In this document: positions 53,141-64,000 of the stretch, piece after piece
How the letters are laid out: every line of letters begins with the position of its first letter
How positions within the stretch are numbered: position 1 is the stretch's first letter
Source: Glandiceps talaboti
Lineage: Eukaryota > Hemichordata > Enteropneusta > Spengelidae
Direction of reading: 5' to 3'
Assembly: GCF_964340395.1 (NCBI RefSeq)
Contig: NC_135556.1
Location: 11,311,410-11,375,409, forward strand
Length of the DNA stretch: 64,000 bases
Made by a program: the position numbers and the translations under genes
The notes under the pieces: generated by a model
The model's database searches: none
What the model saw: only the letters and a program-made list of their open reading frames with translations
Told to the model about the DNA's origin: nothing

Positions 53141-56100
53141 CTATTCAGATTTTTCCTTCGCTACATTTCTACAACAAACCTGACAACATAGTCCTAACAG
53201 TTTCTTTAAAACATAGACTATAAAGCAAACGGTAAGCAATAAAACTAACATAACATCTAAAAGAAAATACTGGAATGTATTCAGTTGAAAAGAAGCAGGA
53301 CGAAGATGATGACCACCATGTTTGATAACATGTTCAATCCAGAAAGCTGTCGTCTCTGAGGGCGTCATTGGTGAATCTCTGTGAATTGCAGATAGTCTCA
53401 TAGCATTCTCTTTGTAGCTAAAATATGAAAAAGTCAAAGATGAATTTAACCTGTAATTGCTTTGATTATTGCACTAGCTGCAACTGAAAGATTATTGTTT
53501 TTGAATGTTTTGTTTAATAGGTTCAATAACTTACTCTTAATATTGTACACCTTGAACAGTATCGCATCGACTGTGGATAAACAACTTTTTGTAGCTGTAT
53601 ACATGATAAATCAAATCGAATCAAATTGATTTTGGGGTCCACACCCAACATGAGTTCCGTCAACGGCAATTATGATTTCAACTGTTTCTGTACTGCTTAT
53701 GGATAATATCGACCACTGGTTAACATGTGCAATGTCTACTTATTGGTATTTCAACAGTCTTCAGTGAATATATTGTGGTTGTCTGATCGTAAATTGATCG
53801 TTAACTAGTACTGTATTAACATGGTGACAATTTCAAAACTGAGCTTTGGCTCAGAATTCAAACTTGCTACTACACTAGTACAGATTGTATCGACCACTAA
53901 TTATTAGATACAATGTCTTTTTATATGTAATTGACCAATTTCTAGTAAACATATCTTTAGATTTTTGATGAAATATCCCCGTTGTAGCTAGTGCAGGTTT
54001 CAGGTATATTCCTTCCAGTTGCAACAGTCATAATAACACAGCTAATTGCTATAAACATTATCAAATATAACTGCAAATCAGACCATTCAATCTCTTTTAC
54101 TATGGATAACGTTCTCGCAGTACGCGGAAATTTATTAACCAAAATTGCTAAACTGTTGAAATGTCCTTTTCGAAAAACGAATTTCATTATTAAACCCACA
54201 TACACTTTTCATATAACAACGTATATTTCTGTATTACACAACGTCAGCTAGATATGAATAAAATATATATTACCGTTTGTCATGTATTATAGTTGTAACT
54301 GCATTATAAATCTTGTCCTGAGTTAGTGTTCTGACATCTACTGTAAGACACATCCCCTTATGAACTAGTCGTGCAAAGTTATCGTAATGATCACCAAATA
54401 TTGGTAATCCTACCATTGGTACACCATGATAAATGGTTTCATATATACCATTCATACCACCGTGGCCTATGAAGGCTTTCGTTTTAGGGTGTCCTGTAGG
54501 ATTAGAAGTTCCTTGAATTAGTTAAGTTTGGGTATTGTGATTCTTTTCTGGCAATGACCTGACTACAAGAAAACTGACTATAGGGGACAGTATGTACCTT
54601 ATATTTTCCAGGTTGGATAAACAATGACATGTTGCATAAATTTGCCAAACTAATGAATATATTACCATAAATAATTACCATTTCAGACATATCGTTTGGA
54701 TATTAAGGCTCTTGACTGAAGGTGGTAAAGGAATTTGTATGGCAATAAAAATGAAGGTTTATTAGCAAGTTTAATAGCACTTCCTGGCACAGTGTCTTTC
54801 TTCTGGCCCTTTTAACATTGTTTAAAGACAGATTATAATAACACTTAACACTTTAACAGTAAGTATTTTGTTCAGGAAAGTAAATTATTTCAATCTTACC
54901 TAAGAGATCATTTTGGGGCAACCACTTCGCAAGCTTGGTATTTGATCCAACTCCAGGTGGGGGAGGACCATCATATCGCATAATGACTTTCTGGGGAAGT
55001 CTAGCAAATGCTCTCACAAACATTTCAGCCATCTTCACGTTAGATGCCAGGTTTGCCATCGATCCCAATGAAAACACAACAATTCCGTGCTCAGCTGATT
55101 GGACATATTCACCAAATTCCTATCAAAATAAGAGATATGTAATCAATTGCATCATATTTATGTATATCATGGTAATATCAACATTACGTTTTATATTCAT
55201 CTCTGCAGTATATATTATTACCCCATAAAACTGTTGTAGTTTAAACCACATGACAAGACCCCCTCCCCTTTCTGTTTATGCCAGGCATTTCTGGTTGTGA
55301 CTGTGGTACCTGTCCCAGATGTAGATAGCGGAAACACACTGCACTTGTTTTCATAAATCATTGGTCTGATGCCGATTCATCAAAATTACCTAATGGCACA
55401 GCCAATAGCACATTCAAACCATGATTGTAAACGCATAACAAAGTGATGGATTTGATTTGTTTTTTAATTATTTTATACATCTGTATTACCCAGGCAAGGA
55501 AAACAATTCATCAGTTGAAAAGCTATAACGTTATGTGATTAAAACAAAATTAACCAATTATAAAAAAAAATAATAATGAAACTTTGTTTTTATTTGGTGC
55601 GGCGAAGTTGTCAACAAGTGATGCTTGGTTCAAACCATTTGAAAAATGATATTCGATTTTTACTCCTTGCGAAGCATTATATGTACAGGCGCAAATTCCA
55701 AATCAAAGATTTTTCAGGTCGGTAGTGACCCACGCCAGAAATATTGATAAACAAACTTCAGAATGTAGCAATAAGATTGACATTCATTTAAGAAAATGGT
55801 CACCCTTAGCAGATTTTCCTGTTAATCATCTAATTCACTATTGAGCAGTATCACCTTTTTCTACTCCTTTGTCAACTTTTTGCAGTCTTGTTTGTTCTTA
55901 AACATAAAAAAATTTGTTTACATATCACTTCACATTTTGCGTATACAATAGACACCAGTGGAAAGATAAACAACAAGGCGGAGCCGCGTTGTTTATCTTT
56001 CCACTCGTGTCTATTGTAGTTCACAGGATGGCAGGATTATTCCATCTCACCTAGTAAGGAATCCTTACTAGTTTATGCATGATCGGGTGTTTGTCCAGTG

Positions 56101-57700
56101 TGATAATCACCCAGCAGATGAGAGATAAATCAAACTGTTAATGTAAGTGATCTCTCACCAATTATAAGATAAGGGATGTTTTAATTAGGATAAGAGGCGA
56201 AGAATGGACAAAGCGTCTTTATTTAGTCAATAAAGAAAAGAGAGAATTACAGTGATCTGAGATATAGCTGAGAGCAAAGTAACCAGGGAAAGAAAAAGAG
56301 ATAGTTTTAAAACTGAATGAGTGAATTGATCAATATCACACACAAAACAAGTTATATTGCACCACAAAAATTGATCATTCAATCGATCAATCATTCAACC
56401 AAATAATCAATCAATCAATCAATCAATCGATCAATGAATAAATAAATAAATCAACCGATCGAATGATCGATCAATCAGTTACATGCTCGCTGCCCCCTGT
56501 GGTTCAGGCATACGGTTTCTGACTTTGCTGGACTGGTGTTACTTGAACTACAAAGGTCAACCCAATTCACACCTTCTAAACCCCCCTTTGTTTTACACTA
56601 TCCATTACTGATAAGACTTCAGCAGCAACTCAGACAAGGAGCTGGTTATAACCTGCTACACAAACTTTAATATTAGCTCCGGTAGAGGACTGCTAATCAT
56701 GTACATTTCAAGCACCTCGTCAACATTTTGACAGCTAAAGGGTATACATATTATTATGAGCACTAATTTGCATACTGCAATCTTTTAATCGCATGACAAG
56801 TTAAACATATATTACTTAGAAAGATTGAGATGGAGACATATTTACCTTATCAAGAGGAGATGCCTGTTTTGCAAGAAGCCCGCCAATGTACTTAATGTTT
56901 GGCATCAAAGGACGTGGGAATTCAAAGGCGAAATCAAAACCAAACAGAGCCACTTCAGAAGTTCCCATCAGTTCGTGTAACGTTGCATCTGGTCTGATAT
57001 TATATTTGACTTTTAAGTTTTCGTATGGCGCCAAAAGCAAGTAATTGAATACTAGGTAAGACATTGCGTAGTGTCCAAGGTTTTTTAGCCTTTGGAAAAA
57101 GTTCATCTGGTCTGGTAGACCTGAATACATAGCTGGAACATAGGATGGATAGGATGGAATATGGTGGAATGAACTATCTATCATTGGGAAAATCCGTTGT
57201 GTTGAAAGTGAAACAAACGGTACCCCTAGCTTTCCTATGATCAGCCCGTGACATAGGTTGAAATTGTTGGCCAAAACAATGTCGTACTTTGATGACCTCA
57301 AACGCTCGAAAAGATCATCGTCCTGTAGCAGCATTTCACAATCACGTGACATAGTTTGTACGGAAGCCAGCATGTCCCAGATACTAACCGTACCGTTTAA
57401 TGAACCTGCCACCTTCTTTTCAACCGATTCCTTCATGTATTCATCAGTAAACATACCCTGGTACTTCACGAACGAAAACTTTGATTCGTCAGCGTTGATT
57501 TGCTTTGCTTGCTGTATTTCGAATCCATGATTGATCAGCATGGTAGCGTTGTGTCCTCTATCAACCATCGTTCTCCCTACCTTCGACATAAACATGTAGT
57601 GGCTCCCTAGTGGTATTCCTGGGAGAATCAGAAGTTTACTGCATGACGATATGGTTACCAATGATGTGCATAGTAAAAGGAATCTGAAAACGAGTGCCAT
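53141..57700 (-). CDS. UGT-C: UGT8-like UDP-glycosyltransferase
   Basis: Third member. Exons: 56846-57700, 54900-55119, 54274-54493, 53141-53417, 523 residues. Exon 1 is 855 nt, two codons shorter in the signal peptide (MALVFRFLLLCTSLVTIS) than in A and B; an in-frame ATG four codons upstream is possible. His34 in GSHYMFM, Asn145 in [52 protein letters not shown], then MNGIYETIYHGVPM and [11 protein letters not shown] with His394 as donor residue; membrane helix and KEKSE. The 3|4 junction codon reads Arg rather than Ser. Intron 1 carries the M4 element. Exon 1 is clearly closest to UGT-D. Confidence 0.96.
55944..56018. repeat. Short hairpin, 31-bp arms
   Basis: Arms 55944-55974 and 55988-56018 are inverted copies with one mismatch and a 13-nt G+C-rich loop, in UGT-C intron 1, about 50 bp from the truncated edge of the M4 element. 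Confidence 0.75.
56068..56504. mobile_element. M4 TIR element, copy 2 (left end lost)
   Basis: Collinear with copy 1 from 'actagtttatgcatgatcg' onward ('gatgagagataaa', 'caaagcgtctttatttagtc'). The right end is intact: CAATCAGTTACATGCTCGC then TGCCCCCTGTGGTT, the inverse of copy 1's left terminus. Copy 1 lies in intron 3 of UGT-B and this one in intron 1 of UGT-C, so they are separate insertions. Confidence 0.65.
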
Positions 57701-57773
57701 AGTTACGAGCATACTAAAGTCACAGTTACATGAAGTGTGGGTACAGAGTCTGTGTGAACTCTACATATCAATA

Positions 57774-57783
57774 TTCGAGGTCA
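57774..57783 (+). promoter_or_regulatory. Extended nuclear-receptor half-site upstream of UGT-C
   Basis: TTCGAGGTCA 74 bp upstream of the ATG, matching UGT-D and, with one change, UGT-B. Confidence 0.4.
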
Positions 57784-58063
57784 TACGCTTACACAAAGGC
57801 CTGATTATTATAAGTCTAGAATCCAGGCGAATAGGGATTTTGAATGTTCATTTCCCCATCCATTCGCACGAATTGGACGTGCCAGGCTACGACTCTTTAA
57901 AGGAGCCTTCAGTAATTACAAGTCCGGGCTGTAGTATACAATGTGATCCTCCCCCTAGTTCGCGGCTGATGTGCTAGAAAGTGTCCCTAATTTCCAATCT
58001 CTACAACATGACCGCCACCTGTTCAAATATTTTAATGAAAAAATATCTTTAACACCGCCTCCC

Positions 58064-58140
58064 TTTGGCGCAGTTGTCAGAACCCAAGATTAGTAGTCAA
58101 GAGGTAGTGGGTTCGGTAGGGTGGTGGAATGTGTGGGAGA
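58064..58140 (+). repeat. tRNA-like SINE head upstream of UGT-C
   Basis: TTGGCGCAGTTGTCAGAAC resembles a tRNA A-box region and GTGGGTTCGGTAGG a B box. The copy upstream of UGT-D (63411-63480) lacks a short insert and has canonical-looking spacing. Probably a pol III-derived repeat carried along in the C/D duplication. Confidence 0.45.
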
Positions 58141-58480
58141 GGTATGCCCCTGGTGGTAGCAGTCCCAGACGAAGCGGGCACGCATGCTTGTTAGCAATTT
58201 CACGGAAGGGGGGGGGGGGTGTTTTTCGTCGGCCGTCTATATATATGTCCGTGGAATCGTAAACAAGGTACCTTTTGCTATCATGGTAAACAACAGTATT
58301 CAAACATTCGGGCAAACAGTGTATGGATTAGGTGTCCGTGAAGTTAAAACCTCACAGGCACTTGTTTCCCGAGATATGTATCAGAACATTGCTATCAGAA
58401 TACAATAAAATGTCCATGATATCGATAATATTGACGTAATTATTAAGCCAACTGTATATGAAAGGGATAAACTTACTGTA

Positions 58481-58524
58481 ACACTAGTTTCTATGATCGC
58501 TTGCGCGATCATAGAAACTAGTGT
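58481..58524. repeat. Perfect 20-bp hairpin with 4-nt loop
   Basis: Arms 58481-58500 and 58505-58524 are exact reverse complements (ACACTAGTTTCTATGATCGC) around TTGC. Confidence 0.85.
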
Positions 58525-58559
58525 AATTTTCAGTTCCCTATGTGACATGTTCATATGCA

Positions 58560-58908
58560 TATGATATGTTGATAATAAAATAATAAAATACAAGTATTAA
58601 ACTTCAAATAAAGGCAAATCAGTCGTAGATAAAGACAAAGGTTTAAATTTACTATTGATTAAAACTAAATACTTGAAGCAGATTTTACCCTCTGACCTTT
58701 ATACTCTAGAAACAAAAAATAAATAATTGACCTAACATCTAAAAGAATATACTGGAGTGTATGGAATATGTTAATAAACAGAAATTGAAAACAAATTGCC
58801 AAAATAGTTTGAATGAACTTATAGGTAAGCATTATGTTAAAATATAATCTTTGATGTTCTTCTCCTTCTAAACAAGCTTCATACCATTAAAGCATACAGA
58901 CAGGCACA

Positions 58909-59006
<98 letters not shown>

Positions 59007-59428
59007 TATCCTACGTCCTACGGAAGCTGGTTATTGTTGTGTTTTCAATGCGTGTATTACCCTGATAACCCTAACTGTGTGGCAATCATAGCCCTCACAG
59101 ACTACGTATACATTATTTAATCTCCACTGACGACATATATAGTGAACTGGCGTTGATAGTTTATGAAACATTTCATCTCTGACTATAAACCCTGTTGTTT
59201 AAGACATACCATCTATGCTAACATTTCAGTAGGCTGATTTCTTTTAGAGCTTACATGTAAATCTTCGGAAAAATATGATTTGCAAAATATGTTGATAAAA
59301 TGTATTGTGTCCTTAGTGAGTACTTAACAAATTTTTGGAGAAAAAAAACAATTAATGAGTACATATTTGAAATATCATATTTCTCCTTATCTAATCATCT
59401 TTATCAACTGATGAAGAGAAATAAACAT
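58560..59428. repeat. Duplicated UGT 3' flank, copy behind UGT-D
   Basis: Shares 'cttcaaataaaggcaaatc', 'aatgaacttataggtaa', 'cataccattaaa' and 'gacatatatagtgaactg' with the flanks of UGT-B and UGT-C, but is shorter and more diverged. The (CT)n tract stands where the others have a CA-rich stretch. Confidence 0.7.
58912..59003. repeat. (CT)n microsatellite
   Basis: An uninterrupted CT dinucleotide run of about 90 bp in the 3' flank of UGT-D. Confidence 0.95.
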
Positions 59429-62400
59429 CTATTCAGATTTTTCCTTCGCTACATTACTACAACAAATTTGACAACATAGTCCTAACAGTTTTTTTAAAAC
59501 ATAGATTATACAGCCAAAGGTAAGCAATAAAACTAACAAAACATCTACAAGAAAATACTGGAATGTATTGAGTTGAAAAGAAGCAGGACGAAGATGTTGA
59601 CCACCATGTTTGATAACATGTTCAATCCAGAAAGCTGTCGTCTCTGAAGGCGTCATTGGTGAATCTCTGTGAATTGTAGATAGTCTCATAGCATTCTCTT
59701 TGTAGCTAAAATATGAAAACGTCAATTGTAAATTTACATAATCTGTTCTTTCCATTATTGTATATCCCTCCAATTGCAACAGTCATAACAACAGAGCTAA
59801 TTGTCATTAGCCTATGTAATGTAGCTTAGATAAACCAAACCAGGTCACTCAATCCATTTTACTATGGAAAATATTGATTACATGGAAATTTACTGACCAA
59901 AATTTCTAAACTAACATTTTGTGTTCAAAACATTAATGTCATAATTAAGCCTACATATACTTTTCACATCGTGTGTATATAATTTATTGAAAACTTTAAA
60001 AAGGGAATAAAATATATATTTACCTCTTGTCCTGTATTATAGTTGTAACTGCATTATAAATCTTGTCCTGAGTTAGTGTTTTGACATCTAGTGTAAGACA
60101 CATCCCCTTATGAACTAATCGAGCAAAGTTATCGTAATGATCACCAAATATTGGAACTCCTACCATTGGTACACCATGATAAATAGTTTCATATATACCA
60201 TTCATACCACCGTGTCCTATGAATGCTTTCGTTTTAGGGTGTCCTGTAGGATTAGAAAGTTGCTTGAATTAAGGTAACTTGGGGTATTTTGGCCTAAAAC
60301 TAATTTGTTTATTTTTGTCTGAAAATAAAACTGCATCGAGGGACATTATTTGACATATTTTCCAGGTTATATAAAGAATAAAATGTTGCATAAATCTGCA
60401 TAATTAATGAATATTCAACATAGATAATTACAATTGTTTAGACACATCGTTAGGGTATGACTCATATTTATTTGCAAAACCCCATATACATATTTACTGA
60501 TTTCATATTTTATTTAATATAAATTCATCCAATTGAAATTTTATATAGAATTCTTTGCATGAGAGGTTGTTTCTACTAATGTTATTTTATTTCAAGTACT
60601 CAACTTGAAATTCAGGAAACGTGTCATTCAATGTCATCATTTAAAACTTTCAATCTCACAGGAACTGAGGAACTGACTAATAACTCCGGTAAACGAAAAT
60701 ACAACATATATGATACAGCGCATGGCATTGTTAAATTATCTAGAATTTAACGAACTATCAAAATCATCATGAGCTACAATGAGCCACATCTAACCTTATA
60801 GACATTTCACCTCCATCTTCTATGATTAGGCATTCCACTGAATCATTAAATCAATTATGACAAACGCTATTATGGAAAAAGTGAAAGAGAAACTTGGAAT
60901 GTATAGAAATGAAAATTAATGTATATTTGGAGTTTAACAGCCCTGTTATTGCGTCTTTCGTCACTTTTAGCAATATTTAAAAACACAAATTTTAATAACA
61001 GCAAGTATTTTTGTTCAAGAAAATACAATGTTTTGTAATCATACCTAAGAGATCATTTTGAGGCAACCACTTCGCAAGCTTGGTATTTGATCCAACTCCA
61101 GGTGGGAGAGGACCATCATATCGCATAATGACTTTCTGGGGAAGTCTTGCAAATGCTCTCACGAACATTTCAGCCATGTCCATGTTCGATGCCAGGTTTG
61201 CCATCGATCCCAATGAAAACACAACAACTCCATGCTCAGCTGATTGGACATATTCATCAAATTCCTATTTATAGCAAGAGATATTTAGTCAATTTTATAA
61301 CATTTATGTGTATCGTGATAATATCCACTTATGATTACATTTACAAAGAAAATCATAAACCCTGAAACAAAACGTCTCCTGGCTCCACAGAAATGTGTAA
61401 ATTTACTATTCATTTCTACAGTATAGATTATTACCCCACAAAATGTTATGGTTTAAACCATATGACAAGGAAACCCCCGCTTTTGTTGTTATGCCTGGCA
61501 CACTTAGTGGATGCACACTGTACTTTTTTAAAAACATTATTGTCATCAAAATTACCACTTTCAAATCACTGTTAAATCATAACAAAGTGATGGGTTGTCT
61601 CTAAAATAATTATTATACTACCCACTTAAGAAATGTACAGTTGAAAAGTGGTATGATGTGATGTATGTATGAGATTATATTTCTTTCCTTTACATTAAAT
61701 CAAACAATTATAACAATTTCTGGAACTTTGTTTTAATTGGTGCAACTGCTACATTCAAGCCCTCCCTCAAGGTAATGAAGTTGTCAACAAGTGATGCTTG
61801 GTTCAAACCATTTCCCAATGATTCTTAATTATTATTTCCAAATGATACTTAATTATTACTCCTTGCGAAGCAGTATATGTAATGATGCAAATTCCAAACT
61901 AGCAGAAACTAGCATTAAAATTGACATGCATATAAAATAGTCATCCTTAGCAGATTTTTGTAAATCTAATTTTCCTGTGTAGTATTTAATTCAGTATTGC
62001 GCAGTATCACTTTTTTCTACTCTTTGTCAATTGTTTGCAGTGTTGTTTCTTGCTTATATGTCTTGTATCCTCATAAATAAATTCGCAAAATATAAAAACT
62101 AAACTTCATAGTTTGCATATTATTAAGTACTAATGTGCATGCTGCAATCTTTAAATCACTTGACAAGTTTAAGCAAAAAACAAGTTTACAAACATTGAGA
62201 TTAAGACATATTTACCTTGTCAAGAGTAGATGCCTGTTTTGCAAGAAGTCCGCCAATGTACTTACTGCTTGGCATCAAGGGACGAGGGAATTCAAAGGCG
62301 AAATCAAAACAAAACAGAGCCACTTCAGAAGTTCCCATCAGTTCGTGTAACGTTGCATCTGGTCTGATATTATATTTGACTTTTAAGTTTTCGTATGGCG

Positions 62401-63070
62401 CCAAAAGCAAGCAATTGAATACTAGGTAAGACATTGCGTAGTGTCCAAGGTTTTTTAACCTCTGGAAAAAGTTCATCTGGTCTGGTAGACCTGAATACAT
62501 AGCTGGAACATAGGATGGATAGGATGGAATATGGTGGAATGAACTATCCATCATTGGGAAAATCCGTTGTGTTGACACTGAAACAAATGGCAGGCCTAGC
62601 TTTCCTATGATCAGCCCGTGACATAGGTTGAAATTGTTGGCCAATACAATATCATACTTTGATGACCTCAATAACTCGAAAAGGTCATCGTCCTGTAGCA
62701 GCATTTCACAATCACGTGATATTTTTTGTATGGACTCCAGTATGTCCCAGATACTAACCGTGCCGTTTAATGAACCTGCCATCTTCTTTTCAACCGATTC
62801 CTTCATGTATTCATCGGTAAAGGTACCCTGGTACTTCACGAATGAAAACTTCGATTCGTCAGCTTTGATATTTTTCGCTTGCTGTATTTGGAATCCATGA
62901 TTGATCAGCATGGTAGCGTTGTGTCCTCTATCAACCATGGTTCTCCCTACCTTTGACATAAACATGTAGTGGCTCCCTAGCGGTATACCTGGGATAATCA
63001 GAAGTTTACTGCATGACGATATTGTTACCAGTGATGTATATAGTACAAGAAACCCGAAAACGAGTGCCAT
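59429..63070 (-). CDS. UGT-D: UGT8-like UDP-glycosyltransferase
   Basis: Fourth and most compact member. Exons: 62216-63070, 61045-61264, 60024-60243, 59429-59705, 523 residues. Start at MALVFGFLVLYTSLVTIS, with an alternative in-frame ATG four codons upstream. His34 in GSHYMFM, Asn145 in [63 protein letters not shown] with donor His394. C-terminal helix near YFLVDVLLVLLLTFG and KEKSE end. Introns carry no large insertion, so this copy best shows the ancestral spacing. Exon 1 and the promoter side pair it with UGT-C. Confidence 0.96.
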
Positions 63071-63154
63071 AGTTAACAGCACACAGGGTCAGTTACATGA
63101 ACTGTTGGTACAGAGTTTGCGTGTATTGTGATATGTGAAATCTACATTATAATA

Positions 63155-63164
63155 TTCGAGGTCA
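63155..63164 (+). promoter_or_regulatory. Extended nuclear-receptor half-site upstream of UGT-D
   Basis: TTCGAGGTCA, 85 bp upstream of the ATG, at the same relative place as in UGT-C. Confidence 0.4.
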
Positions 63165-63410
63165 CGCACTTACATAATAAGGCCTGATTCTTGGGATTGC
63201 AATCCATTCTCATGAATTGGACGTCCCAGGCTACGATTCTTTAAGGGAGCCTTCAGTAATTACAAGTCCGGTCTGTGGTATACAATGTAACACGCCCCCT
63301 AGTCCGATGTGCTAGATAGTGACCCCCCCCCCCCCCCAATTCCCAATCTATACAATATGATCCGCCCCTGTTCAAATATTTCAATGAAAAAATATTTTTA
63401 ACACCCCCAC

Positions 63411-63480
63411 CCTGTGGCGCAGTTGTTAGAACAGTGGTCCTGGGTTCGAGAGGGTGGTGGAATGTGTGGGAAGGGTATGC
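63411..63480 (+). repeat. tRNA-like SINE head upstream of UGT-D
   Basis: GTGGCGCAGTTGTTAGAAC (A-box-like) and CCTGGGTTCGAGAGG (B-box-like), about 26 nt apart. No acceptor stem pairing was found, so this is not called a functional tRNA gene. Confidence 0.45.
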
Positions 63481-63643
63481 CTTCCCGCTGTGGAAGCTTT
63501 TGAAAATTTGCAGCACACTAGCTTTATGAAGCTATTAGAGTAACAGAAAAAAGCAAATTAAAATAAAGTATTTTTAGTGCCCTGCTCCCTTGTCCCTCCC
63601 CATTTCCACAGTGACCTTTCTCCCTTATGTATGCTAAGTTTTT

Positions 63644-63757
63644 GGGGTCACCCTAGTCCTGCTTGCATACGGAGGAATTCGGGACTCGATTCTGACAAGA
63701 GTCAAGTCAGTAATACAGACTCGTGCACCGTCATGTAAGCAGGACTAGGGTCACCCC
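63644..63757. repeat. Small palindromic element, ~115 bp
   Basis: Left 'gggtcaccctagtcctgctt' is inverted at the right as 'aagcaggactagggtcaccc'. The interior 'gggactcgattctgac' recurs, in either orientation, at about 42195-42245 and 10385-10425, where 'gtcagaatcgag' is next to 'gcaagtagg' or 'gcaagcac'. A dispersed MITE-like family. Confidence 0.55.
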
Positions 63758-64000
63758 TCCTCAGTTCTACCGGACCCTTTCTCCCGTTCGTGAATAATGA
63801 TGGCTTCCTAATGACTGCGATAATTCTCTGTTTAGCCTGCCATTTATTTTAGACTTTAATTCCTTTAAAAAGAATCAAAATAAAAATCAACGATTGCAAG
63901 ATTTAATAATAAAAAAATATAAATCAGAATTACGTGACATGCATTGGTATTTACGTCTAGTTTCTTACCATAAGCTATACGGCATATGGTTACACTAGGC

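Larger units (their letters stand above)
57701..59428. other. Intergenic between UGT-C and UGT-D
   Basis: The first ~430 bp are the UGT-C promoter side, homologous to the segment upstream of UGT-D. Then follow a tRNA-like SINE head, a perfect 20-bp hairpin, the D-side copy of the duplicated 3' flank, and a (CT)n tract. No gene was seen. Confidence 0.6.
63071..64000. other. Upstream region of UGT-D
   Basis: About 400 bp are homologous to the UGT-C upstream region (shared 'ccaggctacga-tcttta' and 'ccttcagtaattacaagtcc'). Then a C-run (about 63324-63337), a tRNA-like head and a small palindromic repeat. No exon was seen up to the window edge. Confidence 0.6.

Overview
The window is animal nuclear DNA, A+T-rich, with spliced genes, GT-AG introns and dense short repeats. 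The protein repertoire (a PLRG1 spliceosomal WD40 protein, a kinesin, a tandem array of UGT8-like glycosyltransferases) and the wealth of MITE-, SINE- and LINE-like repeats suggest a marine invertebrate. An invertebrate deuterostome such as a hemichordate is my best guess, with low confidence. No prokaryotic, organellar or viral genome segment was seen.

Layout: (1) 1-3.2 kb: repeats, no recognised gene. (2) 3.2-11.7 kb, minus strand: PLRG1, ten exons placed, with all splice junctions in phase; only the last ~18 codons were not found. (3) 11.7-13.0 kb: a head-to-head intergenic region with a palindromic CRE-type site, separating PLRG1 from (4) 13.0-30.0 kb, plus strand: a kinesin with an N-terminal motor and a coiled-coil tail, twenty exons placed, 712 codons. 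Its first coding exon holds only the ATG. (5) 30-33 kb: kinesin 3' flank with a full-length MITE. (6) 33.1-63.1 kb, minus strand: four intact tandem UDP-glycosyltransferase genes (called UGT-A to UGT-D by increasing coordinate), each of four exons. Exons 2, 3 and 4 are exactly 220, 220 and 277 nt in every copy. Between and inside them lie LINE tails, a 155-bp satellite, palindromes, (TA)n blocks and TIR elements. (7) 63.1-64.0 kb: the UGT-D promoter side and a small palindromic repeat.

Functionally, PLRG1 and the kinesin are unrelated neighbours that may share a promoter region. The UGT array looks like a lineage-specific expansion of ER-membrane conjugating enzymes. All four copies carry Asn where the catalytic Asp of vertebrate UGTs sits. 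UGT-A has Gln, and the other three His, at the donor-sugar position of the signature. Their 3' flanks, and the promoters of C and D, are also duplicated, which records how the array grew. I found no self-contained new 'system'. The most informative signals are these UGT active-site changes, an extended nuclear-receptor half-site shared upstream of three copies, and several foldback or TIR elements with candidate target-site duplications.
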